From Parvularia atlantis (taxonomy: Eukaryota > Opisthokonta > Rotosphaerida): DNA of 28,859 bases. The notes below the pieces were generated by a model. The model was given only the letters and a program-made list of their open reading frames with translations, was not told the DNA's origin and made no database searches. Position 1 is the stretch's first letter. Every line of letters begins with the position of its first letter. This document shows positions 1 to 9,137 of the stretch, one piece after another. A program made the translations under genes and the position numbers. Location of the stretch: positions 1 to 28,859 of the forward strand of contig CALSCO010001201.1 in NCBI GenBank assembly GCA_943704415.1, given 5' to 3'.

Positions 1-50
<50 letters not shown>

Positions 51-63
51 GAGAGAGAGAGAG
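1..63. repeat. (GA)n dinucleotide microsatellite
   Basis: The window opens with an almost perfect GA repeat interrupted by two GC steps near positions 38 and 63. It may continue to the left of the window. No gene can be read in it. It lies downstream of the leftward-transcribed TMEM161 gene. Confidence 0.95.
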
Positions 64-70
64 CGCACCC

Positions 71-106
71 GGCGCCTCGTCCGGCGCCTCGTCCGGCGCC
101 TCGTCC
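71..106. repeat. 12-base tandem repeat, three copies
   Basis: The unit GGCGCCTCGTCC is present three times in direct succession, immediately after the GA microsatellite. Twelve is a multiple of three, so it could be coding in a gene to the left, but no supporting frame is visible. From 107 to 235 there is only the short 3' flank of the TMEM161 gene. Confidence 0.85.
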
Positions 107-235
107 GCCTTGCCAACCGCACCAGCCATCGCTGTAGTTCAATGCGGGCAGAAAGGCAACTGGCGTGCACACAGGTGCGTCGTCTTTTTGACTTCTTCAC
201 AGAGCCGCCTCCGGCTCCTGCCCCGTTGCGCCACC

Positions 236-1865
236 TCAGCGCAGCTGGTCGGTCACGCGCTGCAGCGCCACGGTGCCGATCGACACCGCGGCCTGCACCG
301 CGGCCGTCCACCACGTGAGGAACGAGAGCACGGGCAGGCACAGCTGGGCCGAGAGCACCATGCGGCCTGCGAGTGCGAGCGGCTCAGTCGTGCGCACGCA
401 GACAAGCGCATACGCACCGCGGTTGTCGTAGAAGCTCATGCCGCCCCACGTCGCCGTGCTCAGTGCGAGGAAGAGCAGCAGCAGCGCCGGCGCGACGAGC
501 TGCGACGCGACGACGCACACGTAGAAGATGACCGGCCAGACCTGCAGTGTGCGGGGCGCGTCAGCGTGGGTGAGCGACGCGTGCGCGGTGCACCTTGAGC
601 CGGAACTCAGACAGGAGCACGCGCCCGTCCTCGCTCGCCAGGTGCCGCAGCGTCCGCGGCACGCTGTTGAGATGTGTCTGCACAAGCGTGCGCACCGAGG
701 CGAGCCGGGCCAGTGCGGCCAACGCCGTCACGCCCACGCGCAGGTACATAAGCCCGCGCTCGGATAGCAACCTTCGATGCGGCGGGTCAGCTGTGCGGCG
801 AAGGAGCGTGCACACGCACGCCTGGTTGGACTTGACGGCGGTGCCGGCCACGAGCACGTCGCGCACAAACGGCTCGACCCAGAGCACGGCGGCGAACAGC
901 GGCAGGACGAGCGCGGTGTGCAGCAGCGCGCTGTGCAGGTGCGCTCGCTCAGCCGCGAAAGAGTGGGCGTGCGCACGCACAGGCGGCCGGGGCTGGCGCG
1001 GTGCTCGGCCACGGCGTCAATGTAGAGCGAGCCGAAGCGCACGGACGGGTACGCGAGCAGCACGCCGACAAAGCTCGCAAGCACGGCCCACGTGACCGAG
1101 AAGCCCGTCTCGGACAGGCGGAAGCTGCGCGCGCCCGTCAGCGCCCGCGCAGAGACGCATGCGCGCACACCGCAGCGCCTCAAAGCCGTCCAGCTGGTTG
1201 TCGCGCAGGAAGGCCTCCATGGCCGAGCGCGCCGCGCGGAACGCTGGGCCGGCGCGGCGCGTGAGCACGTGCGTCCGCCCATGTTCGAGCACGTCAACGC
1301 ACAGGCCGGTATGCCAAAGTCGAGCACATGGCGCGTGTCGGCGAGGCCGATGGTGAGCAGGGCGAGGCCGACGAGCGGCACGAACGCGACGACGCTGTAC
1401 TGGAACTCGTTGCTGCGCAGCGGGTACGACGCGAGGATCTGCAGCAAGACAGAGCTGTGCGGTTGCGCGCGTGAGCCAGCGCAGGCAGTGCCAGTGCCGC
1501 CGCCGCACCACGCGTACGACGCGCCGATCGCGAGCCAGATGCCGCCCCAGTTGCTCTCGGCGGCGACAGCGGCGGGCGACGCGAGTGCGAAGAAGCCCTG
1601 GGAGCACGCAAGCACGCCGACGACCATCGCCGCGATCAGCAGCAGCGACTCGAGCGCGAAGAAGCTGTGGAGGGTCTCGAGAGTGCCGGCGACGTTGAGC
1701 GCAGCCGGGGCGATCTGCACAGTGCCGAGCGGCAGCTTGGTCACGTCGGCCTTGGCGATGTACGGCGCCTGCGACGACGACGACGACGACGACGACGAGG
1801 CCGAGGCCGAGGCCGAGGCCGATGGCTGTGTGCCCTTGACGCGGTTGCGCGTCGTGCTCGTCGTG

Positions 1866-1905
<40 letters not shown>

Positions 1906-2189
1906 GGGCCGCCGCGCTGCCGCCGAGGCCGCTAAAGTGCTGCGCCACGACGGCCTCGCTCGGCATCTGGAAGAAGCGCAGGCTGCGGCGGCGGCGGCGA
2001 TGTTTGTCGCGTCGTCGTCGCGCTGGTGCTTCAAGGCGCACCCCTGCAGCAGCCAGTGCGCGGCCTGCACCACGTTGCGCACGCGCCACACCACGAAGAC
2101 CACCGCAAACGCGAGCACGAGCTGCGTGCCAAGCTGCGCGTGTGCGCGTCGTGAGCGCGATGCCCTCCACCCCCCGTCCGCACGCTCAT
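236..2189 (-). CDS. TMEM161: TMEM161-family multipass membrane protein
   Basis: Eight exons, 527 residues. Introns at 2134-2183, 1983-2041, 1455-1508, 1244-1302, 1125-1170, 931-980 and 542-593. Exon 1 is only ATGAGC. Splicing gives the N-terminus MSLGTQLVLAFAVV, which matches the start of TMEM161A/B as I remember it. Other shared blocks are HWLLQGLRFFQ, the LxPLFAxxLWVxPFxxD segment, VWPVIFYVCVVASQLVAP and the C-terminal LSFLTWW. About eight or nine hydrophobic segments are visible (residues near 3-20, 125-150, 175-200, 212-230, 275-293, 315-335, 428-452, 495-517). A Thr-rich then Ser-rich low-complexity loop (about residues 50-95), absent from the animal proteins as I recall them, is encoded by triplet repeats. 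The family is conserved but its biochemical role is poorly known; an ion-conductance or rhythm-related role has been reported in vertebrates. Its start lies 75 bases from the stop of the upstream same-strand gene. Family assignment is confident, function is not. Confidence 0.85.
1771..1906. repeat. Facing triplet repeats, (GAC)n and (GTC)n
   Basis: A GAC-type tract at about 1772-1797 is followed some 70 bases later by a GTC-type tract at about 1868-1905. The two are reverse complements, so the DNA or the pre-mRNA could fold into a hairpin with a stem of about 25 base pairs. On the minus strand they encode the poly-Ser and poly-Thr stretches of the TMEM161 protein. Confidence 0.8.
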
Positions 2190-2264
2190 CACACGCACGA
2201 CAGTCATCGTGAGCGCTTCCGTCGCAGAACAACTGCGCACACAAAGCCGCCGCCGCACACGCAC

Positions 2265-3850
2265 TCAGCCGGCGGGCTCAAAGTGCCGCAGGAACGCCGT
2301 CTCGAGCGCGGCCGCGAACGAGTGCGGGTGCACGTTGTCGCGCCCGAGCGTGCCGCCGTGCGTGTGCACCGCAAACGCAAAGGGCAGCCAGCACTCGATC
2401 CGCACCGGCGTGTTCGGGTCGGCGGCCTTGCGCGCGCCGTAGTCGCCGTACCGCACGTCCTGCAGGTACGCGTCTGGGAACGTCAGCGGCAAGCGGAAGC
2501 GCGGGCACGACGCGTTGCGCCCCCGGGCCAGGTCCAGCTGCACGCCGTCTTTGTTCGCCCACAGCGGGTCCATCAGCACCGCCGAGAGCACGTTCGCGCA
2601 GGTCGTCTCGCTCGGTGCCTTGCGCCAGCACTCGAGCAGGCACCTCGACAGCGACCACGGGTGAAAGGCCGCGAACGGCCCGTTCTGGTTCAGGGCCTTG
2701 TACGCCGGGTTGAGCTTGCTGCGCAGGCCGCAGTCGAGCAGCAGCGTCGAGATCGAGCTGTTGGCCGCGAGCGAGAGCACAGCCGTGTTCATGTCCGGCG
2801 TCATGCTCCAGCGGTACATGTACGGCGTGAGGAACTCGAGCTCGCCAAAGTCGCGCAGGATGAGCGCGTCAATGTCGAGGTAGATGCCGCCCAGCTGTCA
2901 GCGCACATCAGCCCTGCATGCGCATGCAAGATGGGAGCAGGCACACCTTGTGCAGCACAACCACGCGCACAAAGTCCGAGTACGACACGGGCGGGCCGGC
3001 CACGTCCTCGCCAGGCACGAGGGGCACGGGCCGGCGCGCGAGCCACGCCTCGTCGACGAGCTTGTCGGCGACGACGGCCAGCTTGGCGTGCTCGGGCGGC
3101 ATGAGCTCGTTCGCACGGAACGCGCGCACGTGCACGTGCGGCACGTCGCCCGTCAGCAGCAGCCGCGCGAGCCGGCCGAGCTCGGGGTCACGCTCGCCCA
3201 GCTTGAGCGTCCTGTCGACGAGCGCGCCGGCGTCGCCGACGGTCCACAGCGTCACGTTGAGCCGCCGATCGCGCGCGGCGTCGCGGTGCGCCACGAGCAG
3301 CGACGCAAACATCATCAGCTGGCGCCGGCCGAGGTGCGTCCCGAACCAGAACGTGTGGAAGCTGAGCGTGGGCGGATGCGTGTGCACGTCGTTGCCGTCC
3401 TGATCGTCGTCAAAGCCGCCGTCCGCAGCGTGGTGCACGGCGAAGGCCATCATGCGCAGGCAGCGCATGTCACGCTCGATGATCAGGGTGGTGTTGGCTG
3501 TTTTGTCGCGCACGTGCGAGAGGCACACGCGCGGGATGCGCCGCAAGAAGCACGACGAGTTGGTCACGACGCCGCCGTCGGGCCGCTCGCAAAACTCGTA
3601 CCGCTCGTCGTCCTCCACTGAGGGGCGATCGCGCCCGGTCAGTCGCGCCACGGCGGCACGTGCCACAACGCGCACCGCCCACGCAAATGTCGAGGCCCCG
3701 GCCGCTGTCGCTCCTGCAGCCGACGGCCGCCTCCTCGATCGGCTCGTCCTTGTGTTGGCCGCGGTACGACCCCGCCGCCGCCAGCAGCAGCGCCACCCCC
3801 AGCAGCACGAGCAGCGGGTTGAGCAGTGGGCTCCACTTTCGTCGCATCAT
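2265..3850 (-). CDS. DXD-motif glycosyltransferase, type II membrane protein (GT32-like)
   Basis: Three exons, 491 residues; introns at 3618-3675 and 2895-2946. The N-terminus is a short basic cytoplasmic tail (MMRRKW) followed by a signal anchor near residues 8-28, the usual design of Golgi glycosyltransferases. The spliced exon 2/3 junction creates LGGIYLDIDALIL (about residues 283-295). Its Asp-X-Asp at 289-291 binds the metal and nucleotide sugar in the Gly_transf_sug (DXD) superfamily, which includes GT32 and alpha-1,4-galactosyltransferase-like enzymes. Upstream, HTFWFGTHLGRRQLMMFASLL is typical of the start of that fold. Several N-X-S/T sites (NSS, NTT, NVT, NAS) fit a lumenal enzyme. 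The donor sugar and acceptor cannot be told from sequence. The start is the first of two adjacent ATGs and lies 39 bases from the ATG of the divergent RUFY gene. Confidence 0.8.
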
Positions 3851-3888
3851 TTCGTCAGTTTTGCGTAGCTGGCCACGCGTCTTGCAGC
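3851..3888. promoter_or_regulatory. 38-base bidirectional promoter region
   Basis: The start codons of the glycosyltransferase (minus) and the RUFY-like gene (plus) are separated by only 38 bases, including a short T-rich patch (CAGTTTTGCG). No TATA box is obvious. Transcription of at least one gene must start inside the other gene's transcribed region or the two share a core promoter. If the first RUFY exon is mis-assigned the gap would be larger. Confidence 0.5.
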
Positions 3889-6648
3889 ATGGTGGCGTGC
3901 CGCATCCGCCTTCTCTTGTCGGCTGTCTCACACGGCCCGCGCTCGCCCGCTCGCAGCAGCAGCAGCAGCAGCAGCAGGCGCGCGACGTGTACGCGTTCGC
4001 GCAGCCGATCGCCGGCCCCGGTGCGCCGCAGTATGCCAGACGTCGCGATCGCACGCTGATCGGCCCGATGCGCAGCCGTCAACATCGCCGAGCTCGGCGC
4101 GAGCTTCAGCGGGCTGCTCGGCCTGACGGGCGCGGGCGCGGGCGCGGGCGCGGGTGATCGCGCGATCAGCGAGCAGGAGATGGCACAGGGCGCGTCGGAG
4201 CGGCGCAACCTGCTGCTCGTCTTCCAGCTCGCGATCAAAAACCTGCTCGAGGCCTGCGTCGACCTGGGCGAGCCCGTCACGGACGACAGCCGCGAGCTCA
4301 ACGACTTTTGCCTCATCCTCGAGAACGTCTTCCGCCAGGGCCTGCGCGGTGCGTGTGTGCGGCGGCGGCGTCGCACGGCCGCTCATCTGCTCGTGCGATC
4401 GCAGCAAAGCGCTCGATGTTTGCGCGCGACCGCAACTACTGGGAGTTTGTGGCCGAGGGCCTCGAGCGCCACCCCGTCGGCTCCAACATCATCACGACCG
4501 TCCGCTCGCTCAGCGGCATCCGCACGGCGGCCGGGCGCGGGCGCGCCTTTATCCGGTGCGGCACTGCACCGACATCGCGCTTGTCTCGCTCACGTCTTCG
4601 CAGGAGTGCGCTGATGGAGCAGCGCCTGAGCGACTACTGGACGCTGCTGCTCGACAACCGCGACCTCGTCAAGTGCGCCGGCCGGCGGCACCCTTTCCGT
4701 GGCTGATGCGGTGCCGCCGCAGCGCCTACTACGAGCCGTACGCGCTGCTGCGCTCGGACGACGTCGTGCCCGTCAGCGGCCTGCTCGTCGGGCTGGCCAC
4801 GATCGAGTTCAACCTGTATCTCAGGGGCGACGAGCTCGAGCGCATGAGCGACACGATCGACTGGGGCAGGTACCTCCGCAACGGCAACCTCGGCAGCGGC
4901 AACCCCGCCGTCGGCGCGCAGCCCGCGCAGCAGGACCGTGCGTCGCCCCGCGCGTCGCTGGACAGCGTGTCGGCTGCGGCAGCGGGCGACGAGCAGCAGC
5001 AGCAGCAGGCGGCCAGCGAGCAGCTTCAGCGCCGCCTCGCGCTCGCTACCGAGCAGAAAAACTACACGGAGGAGCTCAAACGCAAGGCCGAGGCCAAGCT
5101 GCAGGAGACACAGGAGCGGCTGGAGCAGGCCCTGGCGGCGCAGCGCACACTCGAGGAGCAGCTCGCCGCACGGGTGGAACGCGTCGCTGCGCTCGAGCGT
5201 GCCCTGCTGGTGCGGCTGGCCGCTGCTTGTGTTTCTGTCGCTGACACTACGGCACCCTCGCAGGCTGTGCAGACCGAGCTACAGCAGACGCGCGCCAACT
5301 ACCGCCGCGACGTCGACCTGCTCAACCTCGCGCTCGACGGCGAGCGGCAGGCGCTGCGGGCGGCGCAGGGCGACGCAGCTCAGCTCAATGAGGGCATCCG
5401 CCACACGCTCGCGAACGAGAGCAAGCTGCGCCTGGCCGTCGAGCAGGAGCTCGCGCAGGAGCGGCAGCGGCGGGCGGCCGACCGCGACCAGGCCGCGCAG
5501 CAGATCGCCGCACTGGAGGCGGTGCGTGCGCGTGCCTCCGTTCGCTCTGCTCTGTCTGACCGCGGCGCGACCGCAGGAGGTCAAGCGTCTGGACGACGAG
5601 CGCGCAGCGCTGTCAGCATCGATCGCAGCGCAGCAAGAGCACGTCGCGCAGTCTGCGCGCGAGCGCGACGCGGCGCTGGACGAGGTCGCCGGGCTCAAGG
5701 AGGTGCGCCGCAACACTGTCTGCTGTCTGAGTTCCGACTGCGACCTCACACGCGGCATGCAGGCGCTCGGCGAGGTGCGCGAGGAGCTCAAGGAGACCAA
5801 GATCAAGCTTGCGCTGGCCGTCAAGGCCAAGAAGGAGGCCAAGGCGCTCAAGGCCGAGCTGGACCTCGCGCAGGAGCGCAACGCCGACCTGCAGAAGACG
5901 CTCGACGAGGCGCGTCGCACGACCATCGCCGTGATGGGCGAGAAGAACGAGAGTGCGTCTCTCCGCGTGCGTGCAAGCGGCATGCGCGTAGCCGACACGC
6001 AACCGCGCAGAGGACCGTCAGCTGCTCGGCGCCGTCGACCGGCTGGACCAGGCCAACGCCCTACTCGACCAGCGGCGGTGCGCGAGCGCGCCGTGCGCGG
6101 TGCGCGCGCTCACGTTGACCGCAGCGCGGAGTACGACGCCGAGCAGGCCAAGGGCGCCGAGCTCGCCAAGACCGTGGCCAGCCTGCAGCAGCAGATCGTG
6201 CGCGCGCGCACACACACATCGGGTCCCGACGACCAACCCGCTCACGCGCACGCCACACGCCAGGAAGCGCTGCAGGAGGACCTCCAGGAGCGCGACAAGG
6301 CTTTCTGGGAGCTCGGGCAAAAGTTCCAGTCGTCGCAGATCAAGGTCGCCGACCTGACGGAGAGCCAGAAGACCGAGCACCGCGAGTGGGTCGACGATCG
6401 CAAGGTGTCGCACTGCAAGCAGTGCAACGACAAGTTCTCGGTCAACCGGCGCAAGGTGCGCAATCGATCGGCACACGCGTATGCGCGGCCTGACGCCGTC
6501 CACGTGCGCGCAGCACCACTGTCGCAGCTGCGGCGACATCTTCTGCGCGACGTGCTCCAACAACCGCACGAGCCTGCCGGCCTACCCGAAGCCCGTGCGC
6601 GTCTGCGACCAATGCTACCACGCGCAGCTCCAGAAGCACAGCAGCTGA
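3889..6648 (+). CDS. RUFY: RUN and FYVE domain protein (RUFY-like endosomal effector)
   Basis: Thirteen exons, 695 residues. Introns: 3892-3956, 4021-4075, 4349-4404, 4556-4603, 4673-4722, 5210-5263, 5522-5576, 5703-5762, 5953-6010, 6078-6124, 6198-6263, 6456-6513. Domains in order: a poly-Gln start; RUN domain (about residues 60-235) with the family block [12 protein letters not shown] and [19 protein letters not shown]; a long coiled coil (about 270-600); and a C-terminal FYVE zinc finger (about 625-690). The FYVE finger has all hallmarks: WVDD, the paired CxxC ligands, RRKHHCRSCG (formed across the last splice junction) and RVCDQCY. FYVE fingers bind phosphatidylinositol 3-phosphate on early endosomes; RUN domains bind small GTPases, so a trafficking role is inferred. 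The length is close to animal RUFY1/2. The body from 4076 is firm; the ATG-only first exon is my reconstruction (GTGGCG donor, CTCAC, CAG) and less sure. Confidence 0.88.
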
Positions 6649-6731
6649 CCTGCCGCCGAACGGATGACGTACCGCTGTTGCCCTGCCGACTACATCGCGC
6701 TGTACCCATTATTGAGCTTGTGATTGAACAA
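6649..6731 (+). promoter_or_regulatory. Short intergenic leader of the PDI-like gene
   Basis: There are 83 bases between the RUFY stop and the next start on the same strand. The last 30 are strikingly AT-rich for this window (CCATTATTGAGCTTGTGATT), which suggests the core promoter or 5' leader of the downstream gene. No further motif is recognised. Confidence 0.4.
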
Positions 6732-9114
6732 ATGCCGGCGATGAGGCGCGTCGCTGTCGTCGCGCTCGTTGTCGCGCTCGTCGCCCTCGCGCTGCTCGCG
6801 CCCGCGCCCGCCCACGCCGCCGCCGCCGCGGCCAAGAAGGCCGGCGTGCGATCGCCCGTGCACGTCGGCGAGGGCTTCAAGCAGCAGGTCGGGCTCGACG
6901 AGGTGCGCGATTGCAGCGAAGGTGCGCGATCAGCACTACTGACACGACGCGCTCAGGCCAAGCCCGGCAAGCAGCAGCACGACGACGACGAGGACAACGA
7001 CGACGACGAGGACGATGAACGGCAGCAGCAGCAGCAGCAGAAGGAGCCGATGCACCTCGAGGCGCTCGCGCAGGCTGTGCTGCAGACGTCGCTCGACCCG
7101 TACGACTTTGCCGCGGTGCTGTACGTCGACGACGGTGCGCCAAAACCGCGCGTCGCAGGCGTGTCGCACGCGCGTCTCACCCGTGTCGCAGACTGCGAGC
7201 CGTGCGCGCAGTTTGAGGGCGTCCTGGCCGAGGCCTACGCGCTGCTGCCGCGCGACCGCGTGCTCATCGGCAAGTTTGACTGCACCGGCGCCGACGCGTT
7301 CTGCAAGCACGACCGGCTCGTGCCGCGCGTGCCACAGATCTACGTCTACAAGCACGGCCAGGTGCGCGCCGTGACGTCGAGGGCGCACTCGCTGCCGCTA
7401 ACCGTGCTGCCGCGCTGCGACAGTACGTCGGCCTGTTCAACGCGTCGATGACCGGCGACGACGCCCAGAAGTACATCCTCGGGCACCTCGCGGCCAACCC
7501 CGAGTTTGTGGAGAAGCCAGGCAAGCCGCGCTCGTGGACCAAGCTGCCCGGCGCCGGCGCCATCCTCATCGCCGTCGAGACACGCGCCGACCCGCTGCTC
7601 GGCCAGCTGCACGAGGCGCTCGACCTCCTGCGCGACACCGCGCCGGCCTACGCGCTCGTCGGTGCAGACGTGGCCCGCGTCTTTGACGTCGCCGGCCCGC
7701 TGCCCAGGGTGCTCGTCTACAACAAGGTCCGTGAGCACGACCACAGCGCACACGCACGGCTCACGCATGCACGCACGCAGAACGAGCAGACGTCGTACGA
7801 GTACTCTGGCCCGCCCACGTACGACGCGCTGCATCCTTTTGTTGTCGGCCACACGCTGCCGCTGCTCGACACGCGTGCGTCGCATGCGCGCACGCACAAC
7901 ACACCGATCGCACGCGCGACGCAGTCAATAGCCGCACCGCGTTCCGCTACGCGCACTCGGGTCTTGCCGTTGTGGGCCTGCTGGTGGACGATATGCCGGC
8001 GTTCAAGGACGACTACGAGCACTCTATCAAGGAGGTCCTGCGCGAGTTCCGCGGGCGCGTCACGGCACTCATCTTTGACGTCGAGCGCGACGAGGTGCGC
8101 CTTTTCGCGCGCCCCAAACAGCCGCGCTCATGCGAATCATGCGGGCGGCAGCGCCTGAGGCAGCACTACGCCGTCGCGAGTGTGCCCACGGCAGTTATTG
8201 AGACGCGCGCCATGCGCGTGTACCGGCTCGAGGACGCCGCGCCCGGCAAGCCATTCAACGCTGACACGCTGCGCGTCTTCATCCAGAAGTACCTCGACGG
8301 CACGCTCCCGCACCGGCGGCGGTGCGTCACTCCTCGCAGCGCTTGTGCATATGGGCAGCTGAGTCGCCGCGCGCACGCCAGGAGTGAGGAGGTCCCGGAC
8401 GAGGCCATCCGCGGGCTGACGCTGTTCAACACGTACTCGTTCGAGTCGGTCGTGCACAACATCGATCGCAAGCAGTGCGTGCACTCGCAGGTAGGGCTCG
8501 TGCGGACCGTTGACGACGCGTGCGGCGAAGGGACGTGCTCATCCTATTCTTCGTCATGGACAGCCCACAGTGCCAGCAGTACGCGCCCGTCATCGGCACC
8601 ATCGCCCGCGCGCTCGAGGGCGTCGAGAGCGTCATCATCGGTGCGATGAACCTCGAGCACAACGAGCTGCCGACTGGTGCGCGCCCTGCCGTACCCTCAT
8701 CAGTGCACAGCTGACGACGCTGCGGCCGCGCTCAGACTACGACGGCATCCGCGCCCTGCCGCTCCTCGCCTGGTATCCGCGCGGCGAGGCCTCGCCGCAG
8801 TGGATCACGAAGACGGACCAGCCGACCAAGATGCCGACGCTCGACGAGGTGCGGGCGCGGCTGGCGCTGGGTGCGACGCGGGCTCACGAGCGCGGCAGCT
8901 TGCGGCGTTTGTGCGCGAGCACGCGAGCGAGCCGCTGACAGAGGACGACTTCAACATGAACTTTGAGGAGGCGGAGGACTACGAGGAGGCCATGCGCGTG
9001 CGCGCCGAGCAGGAGCAGCAGGAGCGGACGGGGCAGACGCTGCTGCGCGAGCCGCCGCCGACAGTGCCGGCCACGCGGCCGCCAGCGAAGGGCGCCACGC
9101 ATGATGAGCTGTGA
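6732..9114 (+). CDS. ER thioredoxin-fold protein of the PDI family, HDEL-tailed
   Basis: Eleven exons, 607 residues. Introns: 6903-6956, 7135-7191, 7362-7423, 7727-7780, 7875-7924, 8095-8151, 8322-8381, 8475-8530, 8677-8735, 8849-8898. A cleavable signal peptide (about residues 1-29) leads to an acidic Asp/Glu/Gln-rich stretch. The first thioredoxin domain follows, with DCEPCAQF (Cys near 118 and 121, made across a splice junction) and VPQIYVYKHG. Two redox-silent thioredoxin-like domains come next, including YAVASVPTAVIE and the PDI-style linker KYLDGTLPHRRSEEVPDEA. The last domain has DVLILFFVMDSPQCQQYAP, keeping only one of the two active-site cysteines. The protein ends THDEL, an ER-retrieval signal. 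The a-b-b'-a' order matches protein disulfide isomerases, but neither site is CGHC, so chaperone or isomerase activity is more likely than strong oxidase activity. The intron at 8475-8530 (AAG acceptor) is the least certain. Confidence 0.85.
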
Positions 9115-9137
9115 CGAAGTCTTCATGGTCTATGTCT

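Noticed and set aside
110-235. A plus-strand peptide reading IAVVQCGQKGNW, faintly like the start of a tubulin (VxQxGQCGNQ).
   Set aside because: No ATG precedes it, no further tubulin blocks follow in any frame, and the next bases are the 3' end of the TMEM161 gene on the other strand. Chance resemblance.
1092-3104. Very long open frames antisense to recognised genes, such as this plus-strand one of about 670 codons.
   Set aside because: In DNA this GC-rich stop codons are rare. The frame is Arg/Ala/His-rich with no domain, and the opposite strand encodes two well-supported spliced proteins.
8095-8151. A second CxxC (CESC) in the PDI-like protein.
   Set aside because: It lies in a 57-base segment with GTGCGC donor and GGCAG acceptor that keeps frame; removing it joins VERDE to RLRQHYAVASVPT as in PDI b-type domains. 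It is almost surely intronic.
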